Source of the DNA: Flavobacterium sp. UBA6203
GTDB taxonomy: Bacteria > Bacteroidota > Bacteroidia > Flavobacteriales > Flavobacteriaceae
Assembly (NCBI GenBank): GCA_002421645.1
Contig: DIST01000064.1
Span: 1 to 55,026 of the forward strand
DNA length: 55,026 nt
Direction: 5' to 3'
Part shown: one piece after another, positions 35,084 to 43,045 of the stretch
How the letters are laid out: each line of letters starts with the position of its first letter
How positions within the stretch are numbered: position 1 is the stretch's first letter
Program-made: the position numbers and the translations under genes
The notes under the pieces: generated by a model
Told to the model about the DNA's origin: nothing
The model's database searches: none
Seen by the model: the letters and a program-made list of their open reading frames with translations, nothing else

Positions 35084-35092
35084 TGTGCTATT
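35066..35092 (-). repeat. Two copies of AATAGCACA in the pheA leader
   Basis: AATAGCACAA (35083-35092) and AATAGCACA (35066-35074) can each pair with TTGTGCTATT (35006-35015), next to the antiterminator arm, giving a leader-proximal stem in absence of translation. Confidence 0.6.
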
Positions 35093-35107
35093 TGTTATTT
35101 GATTTGG

Positions 35108-35115
35108 CTAAAGTA
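35108..35115 (-). promoter_or_regulatory. Likely -7 box of the pheA leader
   Basis: Minus strand TACTTTAG, 7/8 match to TAnnTTTG, about 25 nt before the leader ATG. No TTG at -33 is obvious. Confidence 0.4.
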
Positions 35116-35152
35116 ATAAAAAAATGAAAACGAAATACTTTTTTAAATAAAT

Positions 35153-35181
35153 TTGAGTTCTTTCAAAAAAGGTTATTTTTG
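35153..35181 (+). promoter_or_regulatory. Promoter of gldA
   Basis: TTTG with TTG at 35153-35155, 18-nt spacer, TATTTTTG at 35174-35181, ATG at 35198. Confidence 0.65.
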
Positions 35182-35197
35182 CTAAAATTTACAAGGT

Positions 35198-36100
35198 ATG
35201 TCGATAGAAGTTCAAAAAATTTCAAAAAATTACGGAGATCAAAAAGCGTTGGATAATGTTAGTTTTTCTGTAAAAAAAGGAGAAATCGTAGGTTTTTTAG
35301 GTCCAAATGGTGCCGGAAAATCCACTTTAATGAAAATTTTGACCACTTATTTAACGGCAGATAGCGGAACTGCTGTTGTGAACGAACACGATGTAACTTC
35401 GGCACAAAAAGAAGTACAAAAATCGGTTGGATATTTACCGGAACACAATCCGTTGTATTTAGATTTATATGTGAGAGAATATTTGGCTTTTAATGCCGAT
35501 TTACATAAAGTTGCAAAATCTAGAATTGACGAAGTAATTACTTTAACAGGATTAACGCCAGAAAGTCATAAGAAAATTGGAGAATTATCAAAAGGTTACC
35601 GCCAACGTGTAGGATTAGCTACGGCTTTATTGCACAATCCAGATGTGATGATTTTAGATGAACCTACAACTGGTTTGGACCCAAATCAATTAGTTGAGAT
35701 TCGTGACTTAATTAAAAACATTGGAAAAAACAAAACAGTTTTTCTTTCAACGCACATTATGCAAGAAGTAGAAGCTATTTGCGATAGAATTATCATTATT
35801 GATAAAGGTAAAATTGTAACCGATAAAAAATTAAACAATTTAGTCGCTGAAGAAGCAGAACAAATTATTGAAGTAGAATTTGATAAAACAGTAAATGAAA
35901 CAATTTTTACACCTCTTCCTAATTTGAAAGCTGCAAAAAACACTCACGATTTAGTTTGGGAGTTAACTTTTAATTCAACTTGCGATATGCGTCCAACATT
36001 GTTTGATTTTGCACAAGAACATCAATTAAGAACTTTACAAATTGTATTGAAAAGTAAAAACTTGGAGCAGATATTCAGAGAGAAAACTGGGAAGAAATAA
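35198..36100 (+). CDS. gldA: Gliding-motility ABC transporter ATPase GldA
   Basis: This 300-aa ATP-binding subunit has Walker A GPNGAGKST (about residue 35), Q-loop region YLPEHNPLY, signature LSKGYRQRVGLA, Walker B VMILDEPTTGLDP and the H-loop STHIMQEVE. The C-terminal 80 residues match GldA, whose partners GldF and GldG form the permease in gliding Flavobacterium; those genes are not in this window. It is a single gene with its own promoter and a strong terminator. Assignment to GldA rather than another ABC ATPase rests on overall similarity. Confidence 0.88.
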   Translation: MSIEVQKISKNYGDQKALDNVSFSVKKGEIVGFLGPNGAGKSTLMKILTTYLTADSGTAVVNEHDVTSAQKEVQKSVGYLPEHNPLYLDLYVREYLAFNADLHKVAKSRIDEVITLTGLTPESHKKIGELSKGYRQRVGLATALLHNPDVMILDEPTTGLDPNQLVEIRDLIKNIGKNKTVFLSTHIMQEVEAICDRIIIIDKGKIVTDKKLNNLVAEEAEQIIEVEFDKTVNETIFTPLPNLKAAKNTHDLVWELTFNSTCDMRPTLFDFAQEHQLRTLQIVLKSKNLEQIFREKTGKK

Positions 36101-36139
36101 AAAAATCTCCTTACAAAATTTGTAAGGAGATTTTTTTTA
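36101..36139. terminator. Bidirectional terminator after gldA
   Basis: AAAAATCTCCTTACAAA / TTTGTAAGGAGATTTTT, a long perfect inverted repeat between convergent genes. Confidence 0.9.
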
Positions 36140-36152
36140 TCATTTGACTAAA

Positions 36153-36542
36153 CTAATTTAAAGTTGCCAAATACTTATTTCTAAGCTTATAATAATCATC
36201 ATATAAAACGGAAAGAGCATAAGATGACAATTTTTCATTTAAAACAGAATTATAAATAAAGTCTTCTTCTGTAAAACCATGTTTCACAATTGCAGTTTTT
36301 ATATTATTGACTGCTTCTTGTTTTTTTCCTAAATAGAAGTAACAATTTGCTAATTCTATATATACCTCTTTTAAGTTTTCACCTTTAGATACTTTAATAT
36401 AATTTTCATATACTAATATAGCTTCGGTGTAATCTTTATTGTTAGTTAAAGCTCTAGCTTTACTTAAAATAGAGTCTAACTCACCCGCAAATCCCATTTG
36501 AGATACGAGTACTATTACGAAAGTGAATACTAAATTTTTCAT
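36153..36542 (-). CDS. Small exported tetratricopeptide-repeat protein
   Basis: This 129-aa protein has a signal peptide (KNLVFTFVIVLVSQMGFAG). It has two or three TPR-like helical hairpins around residues 22-95 (ARALTNNKDYTEAILVYENY; VYIELANCYFYLGKKQEAVN). It probably works in protein-protein contacts in the periplasm. No specific family or partner can be assigned; it is a single gene convergent with gldA. Confidence 0.75.
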   Translation of the reverse strand: MKNLVFTFVIVLVSQMGFAGELDSILSKARALTNNKDYTEAILVYENYIKVSKGENLKEVYIELANCYFYLGKKQEAVNNIKTAIVKHGFTEEDFIYNSVLNEKLSSYALSVLYDDYYKLRNKYLATLN

Positions 36543-36654
36543 AATAACTTAATTTTCTTGCAATGAAGTTACGAAAAATATATTGTATCCACAAGCTTTT
36601 ACTAGAAAAACATACTAGTAATTTAATAACTGGGCTAATAACAAGATACTTGGA

Positions 36655-37611
36655 TTAAAAAATTTCTTTAGCAATCGCTTTTACATTTTCGGCTTTTCCC
36701 ATAGAATAATAATGCAAAACTGGGATTCCAGCAGCAATTAGCTCTTTACTTTGTTGCGTACACCACTCAATACCAATTTGTTTCACAGCTTCGTTATCTT
36801 TTGCTTTTACCACTTCCATAATTAAATCATCTGGTAAATCTACTTTAAATCGATGTGGAATTAAATTCAGTTGTTTTTTCGTAGCAATTGGTTTTAATCC
36901 CGGAATAATTGGAACCGTAATCCCTGCTGCTCTGCATTTGGTTACAAAATCGAAGAATTTTTTATTATCAAAAAACATTTGAGTTATGATATAATCTGCT
37001 CCATTTTTAATTTTTTGCTTCAAGAAATGAATATCGCTATCCATACTTGGTGCTTCCATATGTTTTTCAGGATAACCTGCCACTCCAATGCAAAAATCGG
37101 TTTTGGTGGAATTTTGCAAATCTTCGTCCAAATAAATTCCCTTATTCAAATTGCTAATTTGCGTTACTAATTCAGAAGCATAGGCATGACCTTCTTTTTC
37201 AGGTTTAAAGTAAATTTCGCTTTTTACCGCATCGCCACGAAGTGCTACGACATTGTCAATTCCTAAGAAATCCAAATCAATTAATAAATTTTCTGTATCT
37301 TCTTTGGTAAAACCGCCACACAAAATATGAGGAATAGCATCTACTTGATATTTATTCTGAATTCCAGCACAAATCCCAACCGTTCCTGGACGTTTTTTTA
37401 CTACTTTTTTCTGAAGTAAACCATTTTCTAATTCCTTAAATTCATATTCCTCACGATGATAGGTTACATCAATAAACGGCGGATTGAATTCCATCAATGG
37501 ATCAATACTATCAAAAATCGATTGAATGTTTTGACCTTTTAAAGGCGGTAAAATTTCGAAGGAGAACAAAGGTTTTCCGTTGGCATTTTGTATATGTTCC
37601 GTTACTTTCAT
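36655..37611 (-). CDS. metF: Methylenetetrahydrofolate reductase
   Basis: MetF reduces 5,10-methylene-THF to 5-methyl-THF, the methyl donor for MetH. The 318-aa FAD enzyme has FSFEILPPLKG (residues 16-26), FIDVTYH, NVVALRGD near 125, ADYIITQMFFD and IIPGLKPI. The ATG lies one base after the stop of the large metH piece, so the two are co-transcribed behind the SAM-I riboswitch at 41526. Confidence 0.95.
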   Translation of the reverse strand: MKVTEHIQNANGKPLFSFEILPPLKGQNIQSIFDSIDPLMEFNPPFIDVTYHREEYEFKELENGLLQKKVVKKRPGTVGICAGIQNKYQVDAIPHILCGGFTKEDTENLLIDLDFLGIDNVVALRGDAVKSEIYFKPEKEGHAYASELVTQISNLNKGIYLDEDLQNSTKTDFCIGVAGYPEKHMEAPSMDSDIHFLKQKIKNGADYIITQMFFDNKKFFDFVTKCRAAGITVPIIPGLKPIATKKQLNLIPHRFKVDLPDDLIMEVVKAKDNEAVKQIGIEWCTQQSKELIAAGIPVLHYYSMGKAENVKAIAKEIF

Positions 37612-37612
37612 T

Positions 37613-40285
37613 TTAATCTGCTAAATTAGGTGACAGCCATTTTTCGGCTAATTCTACACTTATATTTCTTCTTTTGGCGTAATCTTCTAATTGGTCTTTT
37701 TTAATTTTTCCTAAACCAAAATATTTACTTTCTGGATTCGCAAAATAATAGCCAGAAACTGACGCTGCTGGCCACATTGCCATACTTTCAGTTAGCTTTA
37801 CTCCTATTTCTTGTTCTACCTTTAATAATTTCCAAATCGTTGGTTTTTCTAAATGATCAGGACAAGCGGGATAACCTGGTGCGGGACGAATTCCTTTATA
37901 TTTTTCTTTGATTAGTTCCTCATTTGACAAGACCTCATCCGAAGCGTAACCCCAAATTTCTTTTCGGACTTTTAAATGCAGATATTCTGCGAAAGCTTCC
38001 GCTAATCTATCTCCCAAAGCTTTTACCAAAATAGAATTGTAATCGTCTAATTGTTTTTCAAATTCCGAAGCTTTTTCGTCAACTCCAAAACCTGTGGTAA
38101 CACAGAAACATCCTACGTAATCTTGTTTACCAATTTCTTTCGGAACAATAAAATCTGCTAAAGCGATGTTTGGCGCTCCAACTGTTTTTTGAGATTGTTG
38201 TCTTAAACTCAAAAACTTCTCAACTCCGTTAGAAGTGACAAGCTCAATATCATCATAATTTATCGTATTCGCAGGAAAAATTCCTAAAATCCCTTTTGCT
38301 GTGAACCATTTTTCTGAAACAATTTGAGATAATATTTTTTGCGCATCTTCAAAAAGATTTGTTGCTTGTTCGCCTACAATTTCATCCGTTAAAATCGCTG
38401 GAAATTTCCCATACAATTCCCACGATTGAAAAAATGGTGTCCAATCGATGAAATTTACTAATTCCGAAAGTTCAACTTCAATGGTTTTTGTCCCAATGAA
38501 ATTGGGTTTTATTGGCTCGTAATTATCCCAATTGATTTTGAATTTATTTTTACGTGCTTCTTCAATCGACAAGAAGTTTTTCTCACGACTTCTATTCAAA
38601 TATCCTTCTCGAAGTGAGTTATATTCTTCACGAAGTGATTTTGCATAGGTTGTTTTCGTATCGGGTTGTAGTAAATTCGTTGCAACGGTTACGGCACGAG
38701 AAGCATCGTTCACATGAACTACAGTTTCCTTATATTCTGGAGCAATTTTCACAGCGGTGTGTGCACGAGAAGTGGTTGCACCTCCAATCATTACTGGAAT
38801 TTTAATATTTAATTTATCCATTTCTTTGGCCAAATAAACCATTTCGTCTAACGAAGGAGTAATCAAACCGCTCAAACCGATAATGTCTACATTTTCTTTA
38901 ACCGCAGTTTCAATGATTTTTTCGGGTGGAACCATCACACCTAAATCAATGATTTCAAAATTATTACACGCTAAAACTACAGAAACAATGTTTTTACCAA
39001 TATCATGTACATCACCTTTTACAGTTGCCATCAACACTTTTCCAGCCGAAGACGATTTTCCGTCTTTTGAAGCTTCTATATACGGAAGTAAATAAGCCAC
39101 TGCTTTTTTCATTACACGAGCCGATTTAACTACTTGAGGCAAGAACATTTTTCCGCTTCCGAATAAATCACCAACTACATTCATTCCAGCCATCAAATTG
39201 ACTTCGATAACTTCGATAGGTTTTTCAACTAACTGGCGTGCTTCTTCCACATCAATTTCGATAAACTCATCAATTCCTTTAACTAACGAATGCGTTAATC
39301 GCTCTTGAACCGAACCATTTCGCCATTCAGCCACGGCTTTTTCATTCGATTTTACATCACCTTTAAAACTTTCAGCTAAATCCAATAAACGTTCGGTAGC
39401 ATCTTCTCTCCTGTTTAGCAAAACATCTTCCACATGTTCCAATAAAACAGGATCAATTTCATCATAAATCTCTAACATTTCAGGATTTACAATTCCCATC
39501 GTCATTCCGTTTTGAATCGCATGGTACAAGAATGCCGAATGCATCGCTTCACGCACTTTATCGTTTCCACGGAAAGAAAAAGAAACATTACTAACTCCGC
39601 CCGAAATATTCGCATACGGAAGATTTTCTCGAATCCATTTAGTCGCTCGGAAGAAATCTAAAGCATTTAGTTTGTGTTCTTCCATTCCAGTTGCGACTGG
39701 AAAAATATTGGGATCAAAAATGATATCTTCCGCTGGAAAACCCACTTGGTTCACCAGAATATCGTAACTTCTTTTACAAATTTCGACACGTCTTTCATAA
39801 GTATCCGCCTGACCATTTTCATCAAAAGCCATGACAATTACAGCAGCTCCGTATCGTTTAATTAATTTAGCATGATGAATAAACGTAGCTTCTCCTTCTT
39901 TTAACGAAATCGAATTCACCACACCTTTTCCTTGAATGACTTTCAATCCAGCTTCAATGATTTCCCATTTTGAGGAATCAATCATTACAGGTACTCTGGC
40001 AATATCGGGTTCAGCTGCGATTAGATTTAGGAATTTGGTCATGGCGTAAACACCATCTAACATTCCTTCATCCATATTGACATCGATAATTTGAGCACCA
40101 CCCTCTACTTGAGTACGCGCGATATCTAATGCTTCATCGTATTTTTCTTCTTTAATTAAACGAAGAAATTTCCTAGAACCGGTTACGTTTGTTCGTTCTC
40201 CAATATTTACAAAATTGGTTTCTGGAGTTACAATCAAAGGTTCTAAACCTGATAATTTTAAATATTTATCGGAATTATAACTCAT
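37613..40285 (-). CDS. metH: Methionine synthase, C-terminal part (pterin, B12 and SAM-reactivation domains)
   Basis: This 890-aa protein lacks the homocysteine-binding module, which is encoded separately at 40460. It has the methyl-THF/pterin domain ([16 protein letters not shown], about residues 24-39; [11 protein letters not shown]). The cobalamin cap and B12-binding domain follow ([19 protein letters not shown], with the DxHxxG ligand). The C-terminal activation domain has [12 protein letters not shown]. The split arrangement is common in Bacteroidetes. Its start overlaps a 46-aa ORF. Confidence 0.94.
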   Translation of the reverse strand: MSYNSDKYLKLSGLEPLIVTPETNFVNIGERTNVTGSRKFLRLIKEEKYDEALDIARTQVEGGAQIIDVNMDEGMLDGVYAMTKFLNLIAAEPDIARVPVMIDSSKWEIIEAGLKVIQGKGVVNSISLKEGEATFIHHAKLIKRYGAAVIVMAFDENGQADTYERRVEICKRSYDILVNQVGFPAEDIIFDPNIFPVATGMEEHKLNALDFFRATKWIRENLPYANISGGVSNVSFSFRGNDKVREAMHSAFLYHAIQNGMTMGIVNPEMLEIYDEIDPVLLEHVEDVLLNRREDATERLLDLAESFKGDVKSNEKAVAEWRNGSVQERLTHSLVKGIDEFIEIDVEEARQLVEKPIEVIEVNLMAGMNVVGDLFGSGKMFLPQVVKSARVMKKAVAYLLPYIEASKDGKSSSAGKVLMATVKGDVHDIGKNIVSVVLACNNFEIIDLGVMVPPEKIIETAVKENVDIIGLSGLITPSLDEMVYLAKEMDKLNIKIPVMIGGATTSRAHTAVKIAPEYKETVVHVNDASRAVTVATNLLQPDTKTTYAKSLREEYNSLREGYLNRSREKNFLSIEEARKNKFKINWDNYEPIKPNFIGTKTIEVELSELVNFIDWTPFFQSWELYGKFPAILTDEIVGEQATNLFEDAQKILSQIVSEKWFTAKGILGIFPANTINYDDIELVTSNGVEKFLSLRQQSQKTVGAPNIALADFIVPKEIGKQDYVGCFCVTTGFGVDEKASEFEKQLDDYNSILVKALGDRLAEAFAEYLHLKVRKEIWGYASDEVLSNEELIKEKYKGIRPAPGYPACPDHLEKPTIWKLLKVEQEIGVKLTESMAMWPAASVSGYYFANPESKYFGLGKIKKDQLEDYAKRRNISVELAEKWLSPNLAD

Positions 40286-40415
40286 TACTTATTCTTTTAT
40301 AATGTTTCGCAACATCCTTCCAAAAGGATTTACTTTCGCTCACGTATTGGCAAACCCAACATCGTTGCGACTGTAAAAATGTTTCGAATTGTATTTTTAG
40401 GGTATTGTTTTTCAT
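40275..40415 (-). CDS. Small ORF overlapping the start of the large metH piece
   Basis: This 46-aa frame begins [20 protein letters not shown], then [20 protein letters not shown]. It overlaps the metH start by 11 nt, so it is placed for translational coupling. It has a CWVC motif and a protein-like composition, but I recognise no family and it could be a chance frame. It lies within the transcript that carries the two metH pieces. Confidence 0.45.
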   Translation of the reverse strand: MKNNTLKIQFETFLQSQRCWVCQYVSESKSFWKDVAKHYKRISNEL

Positions 40416-40459
40416 TGTTCTATTTTTGCCACGGATCTCACCGATTAAACGGATTTCAA

Positions 40460-41437
40460 TTATTGTGTCCTAGGTTGAAATTCTTTTGCTACCTTAGCGA
40501 TTAATTTGATGTGTTCAGGAGTCGTTCCGCAACATCCGCCAATGATATTCACTAGATTTTCTTGTAAATATTCGCGAATTAATTGTTGCATTTCCTCAGG
40601 AGTTTGGTCGTATTGTCCGAAGGCATTGGGTAAACCTGCATTTGGATGTGCTGAAATATTTAACGAGGTATTATTTCCTAATCGTTTCAAATAGGGTTTT
40701 AATTGGTCAGCTCCTAAAGCGCAATTAAAACCAACACTCAACAAAGGAATATGTGAAATCGAAATCAAAAAAGCTTCCACCGTTTGTCCCGATAATGTTC
40801 TTCCAGAAGCATCGGTAATTGTGCCAGAAACCATTACTGGAATATCAATATTGCGTTCTTCTTTTACTTCTTCGATGGCAAACAAAGCAGCTTTCGCATT
40901 TAACGTATCGAAAATTGTTTCTACCAAAAGCAAATCGCAACCCCCATCAATTAACGCCTCAACTTGTTGCTTGTAAGCAATTTTTAAATCGTCGAAATTC
41001 ACCGCGCGAAATCCTGGATCATTAACATCAGGCGACATTGAAGCTGTTCTGTTGGTTGGCCCAATGGAACCAGCTACAAATCTTGGCTTATCTGTAAATT
41101 CATCCGCAACTTCACGAGCAATTTTTGCTGATTGAAAATTCAACTCATAGACTAAATCTTCCATGTGATAATCCGCCATTCCGATAGTAGTTCCCGAAAA
41201 AGTATTGGTCTCTACAATATCGGCACCAGCTTCAAAATAAGCACGATGCACTGATTTTACAGCTTCGGGTTGGGTAATGGAAAGTAAATCGTTGTTTCCT
41301 TTTAAAGGATGTGAAAAATCTTTGAAACGTTCGCCTCTAAAATCTTCCTCTTCAAATTTATAACGTTGCAACATCGTTCCCATAGCTCCATCGAGCACGA
41401 GAATTCGTTTTTTGATTTCTTCTTGAATTTTTGACAT
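40460..41437 (-). CDS. metH: Methionine synthase, homocysteine-binding subunit
   Basis: This 325-aa protein is the Zn-dependent homocysteine S-methyltransferase module of MetH: ILVLDGAMGTMLQRY near the N-terminus, FVAGSIGPTNR, VGFNCALGAD (first Zn Cys) and IIGGCCGTTPEH (the Cys pair). Methylation needs the methyl-cobalamin domain made by the downstream gene. The ATG at 41437 is used; the longer frame starts with TTG. The gene is first behind the SAM-I riboswitch. Confidence 0.94.
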   Translation of the reverse strand: MSKIQEEIKKRILVLDGAMGTMLQRYKFEEEDFRGERFKDFSHPLKGNNDLLSITQPEAVKSVHRAYFEAGADIVETNTFSGTTIGMADYHMEDLVYELNFQSAKIAREVADEFTDKPRFVAGSIGPTNRTASMSPDVNDPGFRAVNFDDLKIAYKQQVEALIDGGCDLLLVETIFDTLNAKAALFAIEEVKEERNIDIPVMVSGTITDASGRTLSGQTVEAFLISISHIPLLSVGFNCALGADQLKPYLKRLGNNTSLNISAHPNAGLPNAFGQYDQTPEEMQQLIREYLQENLVNIIGGCCGTTPEHIKLIAKVAKEFQPRTQ

Positions 41438-41525
41438 TATATTCTCTCGCAAAGGCGCTAAGACGCCAATTATTTTCTTGATTAACTTAATTTGTTACCG
41501 TAGAAAGTTGGAGAGCAATTCTAAC

Positions 41526-41629
41526 GTTATCTGCTTCCGATAATTCGGAATAGAATGTAGCACCTTTCCACTGGCGCGGGAGGTTGCTAAGCTTTCACAG
41601 GGTCTATTCCCTCCAGCTTTCGTGATAAC
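41526..41629 (-). ncRNA. SAM-I (S-box) riboswitch upstream of metH/metF
   Basis: On the minus strand the element opens with GTTATC and closes with GATAAC (P1). Between them lie GAGGGA, CCCTGTGAAAG, TTAGCAACC and AAAGGTGCTACATTC, the conserved blocks of S-box RNA in the right order. A -7 box TACATTTG (41653-41660) is 24 nt upstream. No intrinsic terminator follows, so the expression platform is probably not a simple Rho-independent one. Confidence 0.93.
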
Positions 41630-41652
41630 AAACACTATAATTATGAACACTG

Positions 41653-41660
41653 CAAATGTA
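41653..41660 (-). promoter_or_regulatory. -7 box of the metH operon
   Basis: Minus strand TACATTTG, perfect TAnnTTTG; TTTC at -33 with a 19-nt spacer. Confidence 0.6.
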
Positions 41661-41714
41661 GTGACAAAATTGAAATTATGAAATATTTTCTAAAATTTTA
41701 TTAAAAAAATAATA

Positions 41715-41768
41715 TTTATAGATTTATAATCTAAATTAATAATTTTAAAAAGAATATAAATCTATAAA
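41715..41768. promoter_or_regulatory. Palindromic operator region upstream of the metH operon
   Basis: TAGATTTATAATCTA (41719-41733) is a perfect 6-3-6 palindrome. A second copy of its half (TATAAATCTA, 41755-41764) follows, and TTTATAGATTTATA (41715-41728) is a 14-bp perfect inverted repeat of 41755-41768. The same palindrome lies upstream of the met leader at 48142. Confidence 0.5.
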
Positions 41769-41783
41769 ATAATTAAAAAACTT

Positions 41784-42956
41784 TTATTCTAACGCTTGTT
41801 TTAAGTCGTTAATTACATCTTGAACCGTTTCTAAACCAACAGAAACGCGCACTAAACCATCTGTAATACTTACGGCTAAACGTTCTTCTTCTGTTAATTT
41901 ACTATGGGTTGTGGAAGCTGGATGCGTTACAATCGAACGTGTGTCACCCAAATTAGCAGACAAAGAACATAATTTGATTTTATCCAAAAACTTTCTTCCC
42001 GATTCAATTCCGCCTTTGATTTCGAAAGCTACGATGTTTCCTCCTAATTTCATTTGCTTTTTGGCAACTTCATGTTGCGGATGCGATTTCAAAAAAGGAT
42101 ATTTCACTGAAGCAACATTCGGATGATTTTCTAAAAATTCAGCCACTTTTAAAGCGTTTTCACAATGCTTTTCGATACGAACCGGTAACGTTTCCAAACT
42201 TTTTGACAACACCCAAGCATTAAAAGGCGATAAAGCAGGTCCTGTATTTCTGGAAAATAAATAAATCTCACGAATTAAATCAGAACGCCCAACGGTTACT
42301 CCACCTAAAACACGACCTTGACCATCGATTAATTTGGTAGCTGAATGAATCACTAAATCGGCACCAAATTGAATTGGATTTTGAATATATGGCGTTGCAA
42401 AACAGTTATCAATGATTAAAATTAAGTTGTGTTTTTTGGCTATTTTTCCCAATAATTCTAAATCTAAAATATCAACTGCTGGATTCGTTGGAGATTCTGC
42501 GTAAAGAATTTTCGTATTCGGTTGAATGAAATTTTCAATCGTTTCTGGTTGGTTCACATCGAAATACGAAGTGACGATGTTCCATTTCGGAAAATATTTG
42601 GTAAACAACGTATGCGTCGAACCAAAAACACTGCTTGCTGAAACGATATGATCGCCGGAATTCAATAAAGCCGCAAAAGTAGAATACACCGCCGCCATCC
42701 CAGTTGCAAATGCGTAGCCGTCTTCTGCTCCTTCCATTTGACAAATTTTTTCAACAAATTCAGATGTGTTGGGATTGGAAAATCGGCTGTAAATATTGCG
42801 TTCTTTCTCCTCAGCAAAGGAAGCGCGCATATCTTCGGCATCTTCAAAAATAAAACTCGAAGTTAAATATAGCGGAACTGAATGTTCTAAATATTGCGTG
42901 CGTTCTAATTGCGTTCTGATGGCTTGGGTTTCTAATCCTAAATTTTGGTTGCTCAT
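41784..42956 (-). CDS. Trans-sulfuration-type PLP enzyme (MetZ-like)
   Basis: This 390-aa Cys/Met-metabolism PLP enzyme has the N-terminal LETQAIRTQL, SVPLYLTSSF, then the PLP lysine in VIHSATKLIDGQGRVLGG and SLGDTRSIVTHPAST near the C-terminus. The family includes O-succinyl/O-acetylhomoserine sulfhydrylases and cystathionine gamma-synthases; the sequence does not settle which. It is 89 nt after thrA in the same direction. The frame extends to 43010 but I start at MSNQNLG. Between the two genes lies an inverted repeat at 43000. Confidence 0.88.
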   Translation of the reverse strand: MSNQNLGLETQAIRTQLERTQYLEHSVPLYLTSSFIFEDAEDMRASFAEEKERNIYSRFSNPNTSEFVEKICQMEGAEDGYAFATGMAAVYSTFAALLNSGDHIVSASSVFGSTHTLFTKYFPKWNIVTSYFDVNQPETIENFIQPNTKILYAESPTNPAVDILDLELLGKIAKKHNLILIIDNCFATPYIQNPIQFGADLVIHSATKLIDGQGRVLGGVTVGRSDLIREIYLFSRNTGPALSPFNAWVLSKSLETLPVRIEKHCENALKVAEFLENHPNVASVKYPFLKSHPQHEVAKKQMKLGGNIVAFEIKGGIESGRKFLDKIKLCSLSANLGDTRSIVTHPASTTHSKLTEEERLAVSITDGLVRVSVGLETVQDVINDLKQALE

Positions 42957-42999
42957 GGTTTGTTTGTTGAATTGTTTAATCGTTGAACTGATAAAATGT

Positions 43000-43033
43000 A
43001 AAACCCACAAGACTTTTACATCTTGCAGGTTTT
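43000..43033. repeat. Inverted repeat between thrA and the MetZ-like gene
   Basis: AAAACCCACAAGA / TCTTGCAGGTTTT, an imperfect 13-bp stem with loop CTTTTACA. It may attenuate readthrough from thrA. Confidence 0.6.
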
Positions 43034-43045
43034 GAGTTTGGGTGG

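Noticed and set aside
37613..41437. Split metH as a frameshifted pseudogene
   Set aside because: Both pieces have intact domain borders and starts, and split metH is normal in Bacteroidetes.
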